From: CAYPHJ01 sp964410485
GTDB taxonomy: Bacteria > Desulfobacterota > Binatia > UBA9968
Direction of reading: 5' to 3'
DNA length: 64,000 nucleotides
Assembly: GCA_964410485.1 (NCBI GenBank)
Contig: CAYPHJ010000006.1
Coordinates: 1-64,000 of the forward strand
The notes below the pieces were generated by a model, which was given only the letters and a program-made list of their open reading frames with translations, searched no databases and was not told where the DNA came from. The position numbers and the translations under genes were made by a program. Shown piece by piece: positions 49,984 to 58,460 of this stretch (within the stretch, counting starts at the first letter, position 1; each line of letters begins with the position of its first letter).

Positions 49984-51443
49984 GCCTTGGCGCCGACCTC
50001 GGATTGAATCTCGTCTGCAATTTCCCGTGCCATATTGCGTATTTTCGTCTCGTCTTCCCCTTCGAGCATGACCCGCGCCAGCATTTCAGTGCCCGAATAG
50101 CGCACCACCGTTCGCCCCCGCCCATCGAGCGCTTTTTCGACCGCGGCAATCTTCTGGCTAACCTTTGGCATACCCGACAGATCTCTTTTTTCTCTAACCC
50201 GGACATTCAGCAAAACCTGGGGTAGTCGAGTCATTAACTGTTTCAGCTCGCCCAAACGTCTGCGCCTCTCGACCATGAGCGCCAGCACTTGCAGGCAGGT
50301 AATGGCACCATCTCCGGTCGTATTGTGATCGAGAAAGACGATATGTCCCGACTGTTCACCCCCTAGATTGTAGCCGCCCTCCAACATGCGCTCGACCACA
50401 TAACGATCGCCGACTTCGGTTCGGATCACTTCAATGCCCAACGATCTCAATGCCAGGTCCAAGCCAAGATTGCTCATTACCGTGGCGACCACCGCCCCGT
50501 TTTTTAACATGCCCTTTTCTTGCATGTCCTTGGCGCACATCGCCAACACCTGATCGCCGTCAACCACAGCGCCGGTTTCATCCAAAAAGATTGCGCGGTC
50601 CGCGTCACCGTCCAGCGCAATCGCCAGATCTGCACGCTCCTGGAGCAATACTTCCCGCGCGTTATCTGGATAGAGCGCGCCGCAACCCCGATTGATATTT
50701 TCACCGTCTGGCTGAACGCCGAGGGAAATGACTTCGGCCCCCAATTCCGCCAGCATCTCTGGCACGACTCTATAGGCAGCGCCGTGACCGCAATCCACAA
50801 CGATGCGCAGCCCTTCCAGAGTCAGATGGCGGGGGAAGCTGTTTTTGAGAAAAACGATATACCGTCCCAGAGCATCGGAAATACGGACCGCTTTGCCGAT
50901 CTTTGAAGCCGTCGGGCGATCTTGCTCTGTCTCTCCATTAAAGATCATCTCCTCCATTCGCGCTTCAACCTCATCCGGCAGTTTAAACCCATCCCACGAA
51001 AAGAACTTGATGCCGTTATCTTCATAGGGGTTGTGTGAAGCCGAGATTACCACTCCTGCATCCGACCGCATGCTGCGCGTTAAGAAGGCAACGCCCGGCG
51101 TGGGTAGCGGTCCAACGAGCTGCACATCGGCGCCCATGGAGCAGATACCCGAGGCCAAGGCGGTCTCAATCATATAGCCCGAGAGGCGGGTGTCCTTACC
51201 GATCAAGATCTTATAGCGATGCTTGTCTCCCTTGTTGCTGATGCGCGCAAGCGATGGGGGCTTACCACGGCCACTGCCGTCACCAGGATATGACCACGGC
51301 TCCTGTAGGACCCGCGCGATGGCGCGACCGAGCTTTAACGCAATCTCCGACGTCATGGGTTCCTGATTGGCTATACCCCTGATGCCATCTGTGCCAAACA
51401 GTTGACGCACCGGTTTTTTCTTATTTGGTGGCGATTGATCCAT
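49980..51443 (-). CDS. glmM: Phosphoglucosamine mutase
   Basis: The protein has 487 residues from the ATG at 51443, preceded by AGAGGAG; the frame from 51533 is not supported. It turns glucosamine-6-phosphate into the 1-phosphate for peptidoglycan. Motifs: QLFGTDGIRGIAN, phosphoserine loop VISASHNPYEDNGIKFF, metal loop ALDGDADRA, sugar loop GGEQSGH and phosphate loop RYSGTE. Residues about 47-73 (rich in Gly, Ser, Lys and Pro) form an insertion not found in GlmM proteins I know. It sits with cdaA and ybbR, the conserved c-di-AMP neighbourhood; GlmM is known to restrain CdaA in Firmicutes. Confidence 0.95.
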   Translation of the reverse strand: MDQSPPNKKKPVRQLFGTDGIRGIANQEPMTSEIALKLGRAIARVLQEPWSYPGDGSGRGKPPSLARISNKGDKHRYKILIGKDTRLSGYMIETALASGICSMGADVQLVGPLPTPGVAFLTRSMRSDAGVVISASHNPYEDNGIKFFSWDGFKLPDEVEARMEEMIFNGETEQDRPTASKIGKAVRISDALGRYIVFLKNSFPRHLTLEGLRIVVDCGHGAAYRVVPEMLAELGAEVISLGVQPDGENINRGCGALYPDNAREVLLQERADLAIALDGDADRAIFLDETGAVVDGDQVLAMCAKDMQEKGMLKNGAVVATVMSNLGLDLALRSLGIEVIRTEVGDRYVVERMLEGGYNLGGEQSGHIVFLDHNTTGDGAITCLQVLALMVERRRRLGELKQLMTRLPQVLLNVRVREKRDLSGMPKVSQKIAAVEKALDGRGRTVVRYSGTEMLARVMLEGEDETKIRNMAREIADEIQSEVGAKA

Positions 51444-51466
51444 AGCAGTCAACTCCTCTAGCAGAT

Positions 51467-51482
51467 TGGAATGGTGGAGTAC
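51467..51482. repeat. Two 8-bp units, TGGAGTAC type
   Basis: TGGAATGG and TGGAGTAC stand in tandem in the ybbR-glmM spacer. They match the longer 8-bp arrays at 2289-2320 and 57682-57705, allowing for orientation. Confidence 0.4.
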
Positions 51483-51545
51483 CCCATCCGAAGCGTTGGG
51501 TAGTGGCTTCTTCGTAAGTTTACTTCTAAGCATCGACGATTCGTG

Positions 51546-52475
51546 TCAGGTCATCGGTTTTTTGATTCTCACTTTAAACTGTTCTGGTTTTTGCTCGACA
51601 ACCTTCACTTCAGCCGGCAGGCTCAGCTGCAGATTCACGACGTGGTCTCCTGCGGGTAGCTCATTCAGGTCCAGGTAAACTTCCCCAGACCCCAGTTCAA
51701 GCTTTCCAATGAGGGGCTTGGGTCCGGAGAGCCGCAAATACACCGAGCTGGGCCGCACACTGTACTCGCCGCTGAAGTCCTTTGCCTCGACAGGAACCTT
51801 GCTGAATTCACGGGTGATTTCCTCTTGTTCCACCGTGATCGAGACCGCTACCTGGTCTGGCACTAAAGACAAAGGTTTGCCATCTGTTGTCAGCCGTATT
51901 TTCCGTGCGACCGAACTACGGGAGTCCTCGATATCAATCGGAAGGGTCTCCACCGACACCAGGCGCTTGACCTCGTCTGCGGGACCTTGAACCGACACAA
52001 GTGGAGGCTGGGTCACGGCTTCCACGACCTGGTAGCCGTAGGCAGGCCTGCCGCTCAAACGCACAGTTACAGGCAGTGACCGCGTAATGACGGGCTCGAG
52101 CCGGAAGTGAATAATGGGTGGCGTAATGCGCGCAATGGTCACTCCACGTGGTATGGGGAGGGAATCCGGAGATAAATTATAGCTAGCCGAACCGGCCTTC
52201 GCTCCGTCCAGGTCCAAGGCGACTTTCAAGTCCTTGGCATCCAGAGTAGAAACCAATGTACGCGGACCCGTGAGGCGCAGCACGACGTAATCGACTCGAT
52301 GCTCCATCACCATCAGATCCGTCGGGATATTGCGAAATTCTACCGGCACCTCGACGGCCCGTTCAATATCCCGGTGCCCGGCAGTCCAAAGACCTACGGC
52401 AATCACGAGAGACAACACTTTGAGTCCAATATTACTCCCCGCAAGAGGAACAATCCGCTCCCACAGACGCTTCAT
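51546..52475 (-). CDS. YbbR-domain protein, CdaA regulator type
   Basis: The protein has 309 residues. One N-terminal transmembrane helix (NIGLKVLSLVIAVGLW) anchors an extracytoplasmic chain of three or more YbbR repeats, each about 80 residues and rich in beta strands (for example EVPVEFRNIPTDL, LPVTVRLSGRP and KVPVEAKDF). In other bacteria this protein, called CdaR, binds and tunes the diadenylate cyclase CdaA. It overlaps cdaA by four bases here, which supports that partnership. Confidence 0.92.
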   Translation of the reverse strand: MKRLWERIVPLAGSNIGLKVLSLVIAVGLWTAGHRDIERAVEVPVEFRNIPTDLMVMEHRVDYVVLRLTGPRTLVSTLDAKDLKVALDLDGAKAGSASYNLSPDSLPIPRGVTIARITPPIIHFRLEPVITRSLPVTVRLSGRPAYGYQVVEAVTQPPLVSVQGPADEVKRLVSVETLPIDIEDSRSSVARKIRLTTDGKPLSLVPDQVAVSITVEQEEITREFSKVPVEAKDFSGEYSVRPSSVYLRLSGPKPLIGKLELGSGEVYLDLNELPAGDHVVNLQLSLPAEVKVVEQKPEQFKVRIKKPMT

Positions 52476-53230
52476 AAACGGACCAACTCACGGAGCGCGG
52501 CGCGCAGCCGCGCTCCATCCATGTTTTCTCGCACATTTCCGCCGACCACCAACGCAACAGTGCCTTCTTCCTCGGAAACCACAATAGCAACCGCGTCAGT
52601 TTCTTCGGTCACGCCGATGGCCGCCCGGTGTCGTGTCCCCCACGTTTCTTTCACGTGGGGATTGGTGCTGAGCGGCAGCAAACAACGGACCGCGGTGACG
52701 CGCCCGCGCTGAATAACCAGAGCCCCATCATGGATAGGCGAGTGCGGCAAGAATACGGTTTCAAGAAGCTCTCGGCTCACGCGAGCGTCCAGGCGGGTGC
52801 CAATCTCCATGTACTCGTTTAACCCGACATCGCGCTCGATCACTATCAAAGCGCCGATTCGTTTCTGCGCCAAGGCAAACACGGCTTGAACAACTTCCTC
52901 ACGCACATTCCCGCGACGTTGCTGCACTCTTTCCGTGGCACCAAAGAGCGGTGCCGTACCCACCTGGGTGAGTGCGCGCCGAATATCGCTCTGAAAAATG
53001 ACGATGATAACGAGGATAATCGATCCGAGAAAGTTGTCGAGAATCCAATTCAGGGTAAACAGACCGAGAGTACGAGCCGAGACATAGACGACCAAAATAA
53101 TCGTCAAACCGATGACCATCTGCATGGCACGGCTGCCACGCAGAATTTGCAATAACCGATAAACCAGAAAGGTGATGATGCCAATATCGACCCCATCCTG
53201 CCAGCGCAATTGACGCAACATTTCAATCAT
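52472..53230 (-). CDS. cdaA: Diadenylate cyclase CdaA
   Basis: The protein has 252 residues. Three transmembrane helices occupy residues about 12-90. The DAC domain follows: MEIGTRLDARVS, then the DGA motif in SPIHDGALVIQRG and the RHR motif in WGTRHRAAIGVTEETDA. It makes cyclic di-AMP from two ATP, a signal for potassium and cell-wall balance. It overlaps both folP and ybbR by four bases, so the four genes folP-cdaA-ybbR-glmM form a tightly coupled unit. Confidence 0.95.
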   Translation of the reverse strand: MIEMLRQLRWQDGVDIGIITFLVYRLLQILRGSRAMQMVIGLTIILVVYVSARTLGLFTLNWILDNFLGSIILVIIVIFQSDIRRALTQVGTAPLFGATERVQQRRGNVREEVVQAVFALAQKRIGALIVIERDVGLNEYMEIGTRLDARVSRELLETVFLPHSPIHDGALVIQRGRVTAVRCLLPLSTNPHVKETWGTRHRAAIGVTEETDAVAIVVSEEEGTVALVVGGNVRENMDGARLRAALRELVRL

Positions 53231-54138
53231 CGGCTGTGACTCGCAAGCGCCGCCGTACCGAGACGAATGGCGTCAACGATGCGAACAGCCCTACAGGTTT
53301 CCTGAACATCGTGCACGCGGACAATATTGGCGCCGCCAAGCACGGCCGCCACCGCCGCCGCCAGGCTACCCTCCAAGCGCTCCTCGGCTTCGACATTCAA
53401 AATCTTACCGATAAAGCCTTTGCGCGAAACACCGACAAGAAGAGGTTGGCCCATGATTGCGAGAGCGGGCAGACCACGCATTAAAATCAGATTGTGTTCC
53501 AGAGTCTTACCGAAACCAATTCCAGGATCGATGACGATATTTTCCGCCGCGATGCCATGCTCTCGGGCAAACCGTATTCGACGTGCCAAAAATGTTCCGA
53601 CTTCCTGGAGCACATCGCTATAACTCGGGTCACGCTGCATCGTCTTTGGCGTTCCCTGCATATGCATCAACACCACGGGCACTCCTTCAGCCGCAACCAG
53701 ATCAACCATATCGGAATCGAACCTCAACGCGCTGATATCATTGACGATGTCAACGCCTTCAGCAAGAGCGGCGCGGGCAACGCTGGCCTTATAGGTATCT
53801 ATAGAAAGCGGTGTTGTCAGGGCCTGGCGGATCCCTCTGATCACGGGTATGACGCGATCGAGTTCCTCTTGCGCAGAGACCGGGTCGGCACCCGGACGCG
53901 TAGATTCGCCTCCGATGTCGATGACGTCCGCCCCGGCGGCCGCCATCGTCAGAGCCCCGGCGATCGCCGCGTCCAGATCGACTCGGCGGCTGCCATCGAA
54001 AAACGAATCCGGAGTAACATTGAGTATCCCCATCACGACCGTTCGATTAATGCAGTCGAGTGGACCGTGGCGGGTCATAATCGAGCCGCGGAACGCGACG
54101 GCTGGACTTGTCTGGCTGTGGGGACGCATTGAAGTCAT
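53227..54138 (-). CDS. folP: Dihydropteroate synthase
   Basis: The protein has 303 residues from the ATG at 54138. Starts at 54171 and 54129 are also open and none has a strong ribosome-binding site. It condenses p-aminobenzoate with dihydropterin diphosphate in folate synthesis and is the sulfonamide target. Motifs are MGILNVTPDSFFDG, IDIGGESTRPGADPVS, SIDTYKASVARAA, VNDISAL, VLMHMQGTPKTMQ and IDPGIGFGKTLEHN. It overlaps cdaA by four bases. The AbgT transporter of this window touches the same p-aminobenzoate chemistry, but no link is claimed. Confidence 0.95.
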   Translation of the reverse strand: MTSMRPHSQTSPAVAFRGSIMTRHGPLDCINRTVVMGILNVTPDSFFDGSRRVDLDAAIAGALTMAAAGADVIDIGGESTRPGADPVSAQEELDRVIPVIRGIRQALTTPLSIDTYKASVARAALAEGVDIVNDISALRFDSDMVDLVAAEGVPVVLMHMQGTPKTMQRDPSYSDVLQEVGTFLARRIRFAREHGIAAENIVIDPGIGFGKTLEHNLILMRGLPALAIMGQPLLVGVSRKGFIGKILNVEAEERLEGSLAAAVAAVLGGANIVRVHDVQETCRAVRIVDAIRLGTAALASHSR

Positions 54139-54268
54139 GGACAATGCCTGTCCACCACTGGCATTAAACAACGACTGCCGGCAGGCAGAAGGATTTTTGG
54201 AAGCAAGCCGTTCTCCCTAGTCAGCTCATGCAACGAGAACTAGGCGGGTGGGATGAAACGTGGGATGC

Positions 54269-54286
54269 GCGGGCTAGAAAGCCCGC
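54269..54286 (-). terminator. Stem-loop after ftsH
   Basis: GCGGGCT (54269-54275) and AGCCCGC (54280-54286) are perfect complements around AGAA, 14 bases after the ftsH stop on the minus strand. No T-run follows. The stem and its flanks also resemble a dispersed intergenic sequence seen in other genomes, so this may be a repeat and not a classic terminator. Confidence 0.4.
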
Positions 54287-54299
54287 ACCACAAGTCGAC

Positions 54300-56141
54300 C
54301 TAAGCGGCGGCGATGGCCGAGGACGAGCTGGACAGTGGATCGCCGCCATTGCCACCGAACTCTCTTACAATCGCGTCGATTTCGGAGCCGTCCAGGACCT
54401 CTTTCTCCAGCAGAGTCTCCGCTACCTTGTGCAGAAGCCGTATGTTCGACTGCAATAGATCCCTGGCTCGTTGGTAACTTTCCTGGATAATGCGTCTAAT
54501 CTCGAGATCGATCTCAATGGCCGTGCTCTCAGAATAGTCTTGCCTTTGCGTAAAATCCCTTCCCAAAAAGATCTCTTCTTCTTTCTTGCCAAAGGTCATT
54601 GGTCCCAGTTTCTCACTCATGCCCCACTCGCAAACCATCTTATGTGCCAGCTCGGTGGCTTTTTCTATATCGTTACCGGCGCCGGTGGTCATATGATTCA
54701 ACACTAGTTCTTCGGCCACTCGGCCGCCGAACAGAATCACGAGGTTGTTGAGGAGATAATCCTTGGGATAGGTATGCTTCTCGTCGATCGGCAGTTGCTG
54801 TGTCAGGCCCAGAGCCATTCCGCGAGGAATGATCGTCACCTTGTGGACAGGATCGGCCCCGGGCAGTAACTTCGCGACCAGCGCGTGCCCGGCTTCGTGA
54901 TATGCCGTGTTGCGCTTCTCTTCCTCACTAATGATCATGCTGCGCCGCTCTGCCCCCATCATGACCTTGTCCTTGGCCAGCTCGAAATCGCGCATATCAA
55001 CTTTGTCTTTGTTGCACCGGGCGGCCAACAAGGCTGCTTCATTGACGAGATTCTCCAGATCCGCACCGGCAAATCCGGGCGTGGCTCGGGCAAGCACGCC
55101 AACGTCTACATCAGGCGCCAGTGGCACCCTGCGCACATGGACCTGCAGGATGCCTTCTCTGCCTTTGACATCCGGCCGAGGAACTACGACCCGGCGATCG
55201 AACCGTCCGGGCCGGAGCAAAGCTGGATCTAACACATCAGGCCGGTTGGTCGCCGCAATTAGAATGACGCCTTCGTTGGCTTCGAAACCGTCCATCTCGA
55301 CCAAGAGCTGATTCAACGTCTGCTCCCGCTCGTCGTGGCCGCCACCAAGACCGGCACCGCGGTGTCTTCCAACAGCATCGATTTCGTCGATGAAGATGAT
55401 GCAGGGCGCGTTTTTCTTGCCCTGGACAAACAGGTCCCGAACGCGCGACGCCCCGACCCCCACGAACATCTCCACAAAATCCGAACCGCTAATACTGAAA
55501 AACGGTACGCCCGCCTCGCCCGCAATAGCGCGCGCTAAGAGCGTCTTACCTGTCCCGGGAGGGCCCACAAGAAGGCAGCCCTTGGGAATCCTGCCGCCGA
55601 GTTTAGTAAACTTTTTCGGGTCTTTGAGAAAGGCAATGATTTCTTGGAGATCATCCTTCGCTTCATCAACCCCGGCAACATCATTGAAAGTGACGCGATG
55701 TTGGTTCTCCGTAAGGAGTTTAGCGCGGCTCTTTCCGAAAGACATGGCTTTACCGCCGCCAATTTGCATTTGCCGCATGAAAAAGATCCAAACACCGATG
55801 AGCAGAAGCATCGGGAACCAGTTGAGTAGAAGGACCATGTACCAGGGCGACTCATCCTCGGGCTTGGCAGCGATTTTGACGTTTCGACTGCGCAGAGTCT
55901 TGACAAGTTCGGGATCACTGGGAGCAAAGGTGCGAAAGCGCTCTCCACTTTTGTACCTGCCTTGGATGTTGTTTCCCTGAATGACGACCTCTTGCACTTC
56001 GCCGCGCTCGACCGAACCGATAAAATCGCTGAACACAATTTCCGGATCGCGACCGTGTTGTTTGCTGAAAACGCTAAAGATGACGAGAAAAACCAACGCC
56101 AGAACCAGCCAAAGCGCGATATGTTTCGATGATTGACTCAA
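54300..56141 (-). CDS. ftsH: ATP-dependent zinc metalloprotease FtsH
   Basis: The protein has 613 residues from a TTG at 56141, which has a GGAGGA site seven to eight bases upstream and gives the typical start SQSSKHIALWLV. The ATG at 56192 has no such site. Two transmembrane helices (about 8-24 and 94-112) flank a periplasmic domain. The AAA module shows VGPPGTGKTLLAR, IIFIDEIDAVGRHRG and TNRPDVLDPALLRPGRFDR. The zinc site is HEAGH near residue 415. FtsH degrades membrane and regulatory proteins. It lies between tilS and folP, as in most deltaproteobacteria. Confidence 0.97.
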   Translation of the reverse strand: MSQSSKHIALWLVLALVFLVIFSVFSKQHGRDPEIVFSDFIGSVERGEVQEVVIQGNNIQGRYKSGERFRTFAPSDPELVKTLRSRNVKIAAKPEDESPWYMVLLLNWFPMLLLIGVWIFFMRQMQIGGGKAMSFGKSRAKLLTENQHRVTFNDVAGVDEAKDDLQEIIAFLKDPKKFTKLGGRIPKGCLLVGPPGTGKTLLARAIAGEAGVPFFSISGSDFVEMFVGVGASRVRDLFVQGKKNAPCIIFIDEIDAVGRHRGAGLGGGHDEREQTLNQLLVEMDGFEANEGVILIAATNRPDVLDPALLRPGRFDRRVVVPRPDVKGREGILQVHVRRVPLAPDVDVGVLARATPGFAGADLENLVNEAALLAARCNKDKVDMRDFELAKDKVMMGAERRSMIISEEEKRNTAYHEAGHALVAKLLPGADPVHKVTIIPRGMALGLTQQLPIDEKHTYPKDYLLNNLVILFGGRVAEELVLNHMTTGAGNDIEKATELAHKMVCEWGMSEKLGPMTFGKKEEEIFLGRDFTQRQDYSESTAIEIDLEIRRIIQESYQRARDLLQSNIRLLHKVAETLLEKEVLDGSEIDAIVREFGGNGGDPLSSSSSAIAAA

Positions 56142-56213
56142 CCAGGATCCTCCATACTCAAAAAGCGAGAAAAGGGTAACATACGCCACCACTTAGATCA
56201 ATATCGGCAGGTG

Positions 56214-57623
56214 CTATTCGACACCGGTGACAACTGCACTGAAATGCCATACTTGCGCCGTATCTGAGGTAATCTTACCAAATTCGCTCCTACCAAAACC
56301 AGGGATCCAGATGATTTCTCCTCCCACAGACAAAAGCGGCCAGCTCGACCGTGTGGAATAAGGCACTTTCCTGTTGATGAATAAGTCTTTCACCTTTTGA
56401 TGACCCTGCATGCCCAACGGCCGGAAGCGGTCGCCCCGCCGAATATTACGAACCATTACTTTTTCCGACAAGCAGCGCGCGTCAAATGCCGCGTGCATGG
56501 TTGTTCTGGGCCATTCGGCATTGAAATTAGACGTCCGTTCGCTGTGAATTGTGACGCCGGCCTCGGTAACTTTCAGATTGGATCCCAGACGATACTCATA
56601 CGTATAGCACACTCGGTTGCGGCCAGACGAGCGCTTTTGCATAATAAACCTTTTATATTCTTTCGCGACTTCCCAATCGCCCGGGAGCGAGAGGCGCCCT
56701 TGGGGCGGCCCATCGGTGAGCAGTTTTAAAATAGCTCTGACATGACGAAAATCCACCCCTCTTAAGTCGCCCCGGAACTCTTCCAGCCATAATCGGAGCA
56801 CGCGCCTCTGCACGGCCTTGGGCTGCCTGAGAAACAGGTCAAGGCGCAGGGCCCGACCCTGGCGCACCTCGGCCAAATTGATACGTGCCAGTTCGTCCAA
56901 TAATACGTCCTCGTCACGCAGGATTTCGGCTTGTTGCGACAATCTCGACACGAGGTTCGGATCGATTTGCTGTTTGAGCTGAGGGATCAGCATGAGCCGA
57001 ATCGAGTTGCGCAGAAGAGTGGGATCCTGATTGGTTCGATCCAGACGGTAAGGGAGTCCCTTATCACGCAAAAATTCTAGAATGTCGGTCTTGGCGGTTT
57101 GCAACAGAGGTCGGATTACCGTCACTGTGGGATCGGCTGGCAGCGGATGAACAGGCGCAATTCCACCAAGTCCTCTTCTGCCGCTACCGCGCAGCAAGCG
57201 CATGAGAACGGTTTCCGCCTGATCATCTTCAGTATGTGCCATGGCCACTTTGCCCAGCCCGCGCTCACGCGCCACAGCAGCAAAGAACCCGTGGCGCTCT
57301 TGACGCGCCATTGCCTCCAGATTGCCTCCAGCCGCTGCGGCTCTCCTCTCCTGTAGGTTAACCCGTCTTAAATGGATCGGCAGCTTCAAGCTCTCCGCCA
57401 GATCTATTACAAATCGCGCATCCTCTTCCGCCTCCTCGCCACGGATGCCGTGCTGCAGATGGGCGACTTCGAGGTGAAACCACAACTGCGGAACAAGCTC
57501 ACATAAGACATGCAGCAAAGCCACCGAATCCGGCCCGCCTGAGACCGCCACAAGCACACGATCGCCGGCAGCGATCATGTGCTCCTGGTCAATGTAGGAA
57601 ACAACTTTTTTTTGCAAGGTCAC
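56214..57623 (-). CDS. tilS: tRNA(Ile)-lysidine synthase
   Basis: This 469-residue PP-loop enzyme converts C34 of tRNA-Ile to lysidine, giving AUA decoding. The PP-loop is VAVSGGPDSVALLHVL near residue 26. HLQHGIRGEEAEEDARFV, AMAHTEDDQAETVLMRLLRGSG and NSIRLMLIP are family motifs. The C-terminal TilS domain (RPLGMQGHQKVKDLFINRKVP) is complete. The frame opens with GTG at 57623 without a clear ribosome-binding site; an ATG at 57578 is an alternative. It lies upstream of ftsH. Confidence 0.94.
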   Translation of the reverse strand: MTLQKKVVSYIDQEHMIAAGDRVLVAVSGGPDSVALLHVLCELVPQLWFHLEVAHLQHGIRGEEAEEDARFVIDLAESLKLPIHLRRVNLQERRAAAAGGNLEAMARQERHGFFAAVARERGLGKVAMAHTEDDQAETVLMRLLRGSGRRGLGGIAPVHPLPADPTVTVIRPLLQTAKTDILEFLRDKGLPYRLDRTNQDPTLLRNSIRLMLIPQLKQQIDPNLVSRLSQQAEILRDEDVLLDELARINLAEVRQGRALRLDLFLRQPKAVQRRVLRLWLEEFRGDLRGVDFRHVRAILKLLTDGPPQGRLSLPGDWEVAKEYKRFIMQKRSSGRNRVCYTYEYRLGSNLKVTEAGVTIHSERTSNFNAEWPRTTMHAAFDARCLSEKVMVRNIRRGDRFRPLGMQGHQKVKDLFINRKVPYSTRSSWPLLSVGGEIIWIPGFGRSEFGKITSDTAQVWHFSAVVTGVE

Positions 57624-57681
57624 GGGAAGAAATTCTGCGCGGTTTATCAGAGCAAATCAAGTATTGCCTGGCGAGTTAGAC

Positions 57682-57705
57682 TGGAGTAGTGGAGTAGTGG
57701 AATGA
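57682..57705. repeat. 8-bp tandem array, TGGAGTAG type
   Basis: Two perfect TGGAGTAG units are followed by TGGAATGA. The unit is the reverse orientation of the array at 2289-2320, 55 kb away. It lies in the spacer between the divergent tilS and LemA genes; the rest of 57624-57830 holds nothing else I recognise. Confidence 0.7.
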
Positions 57706-57830
57706 GACGCATGAAAATCAACGCCCTAAGACCTTTTGAGTCTGCTCGCATCCACGCTCCTGGGTCAAGGCGGTTTGCCGCTGAACCTGCGGATTCTTAC
57801 ATTGCGCCGGCACCGTCCGGGGAGTCAGCG

Positions 57831-58418
57831 ATGGACGCGTGTAGACAATGGTCCAGGTTGCTGGTGGCCGTGTGTCTCGCATTACTTCTTTCCAGCTGCG
57901 GTTACAATCAACTCAGGGGCTTGGACCAAGAGGTCAAAGCAACCTGGGCAGAGCTACAAGACCACTATCAACGCCGTGCCGACCTCGTGTCCGTTATGAC
58001 CACCACCGTAGAGAAAGCAGTGAAGTTCGACCATGAGACGCTCCAGCGGGTTATTGCGGCCGGGAGCCAAGCAAGCTCGATCTGGTTGGACGCGGAAGCT
58101 CTAAGCTATCCCGAAACATTCCGCAGTTTCGAAAACGCGCAGCGGCACCTCACTGGGGCGCTGTCGCGTTTCATGGCGGTCGCCGAGCAATACCCACAGC
58201 TAAAAAATCACGAAGGCTATAGGGATGTGCAGGCTCGCTTGGAAGCAATGGAAAAACACATCGCGGATACGCGCAAGCGCTACAGCGAAAGTGTCAGTAA
58301 ATACAATGACGCGGTTCGCTTTTTCCCTACCAATTTGACTGCGCGCTACCTGCTCGGGCTCAGAACACGTGAAAGTTTCCGCGCTGATGAAGGACCCGCC
58401 AAACCTCCGGAGGTTTGA
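57831..58418 (+). CDS. LemA-family lipoprotein
   Basis: The protein has 195 residues from the ATG at 57831, with GGGGAG upstream; the frame from 57702 adds an unlikely leader. The signal peptide ends in a lipobox LSSC near residue 24, so the protein is probably lipid-anchored. The mature part is an all-helical bundle with LemA landmarks: LDQEVKATWAELQDHYQRRADLV, then RHLTGALSRFMAVAEQYPQLK and YNDAVRFFPTNL. LemA proteins often pair with TPM or M48 protease genes, but none is adjacent. The function is poorly known. Confidence 0.88.
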   Translation: MDACRQWSRLLVAVCLALLLSSCGYNQLRGLDQEVKATWAELQDHYQRRADLVSVMTTTVEKAVKFDHETLQRVIAAGSQASSIWLDAEALSYPETFRSFENAQRHLTGALSRFMAVAEQYPQLKNHEGYRDVQARLEAMEKHIADTRKRYSESVSKYNDAVRFFPTNLTARYLLGLRTRESFRADEGPAKPPEV

Positions 58419-58460
58419 AGTTCGTTTGCCGGCGCACACACTCTCTGGAGCGTCGTTAAA

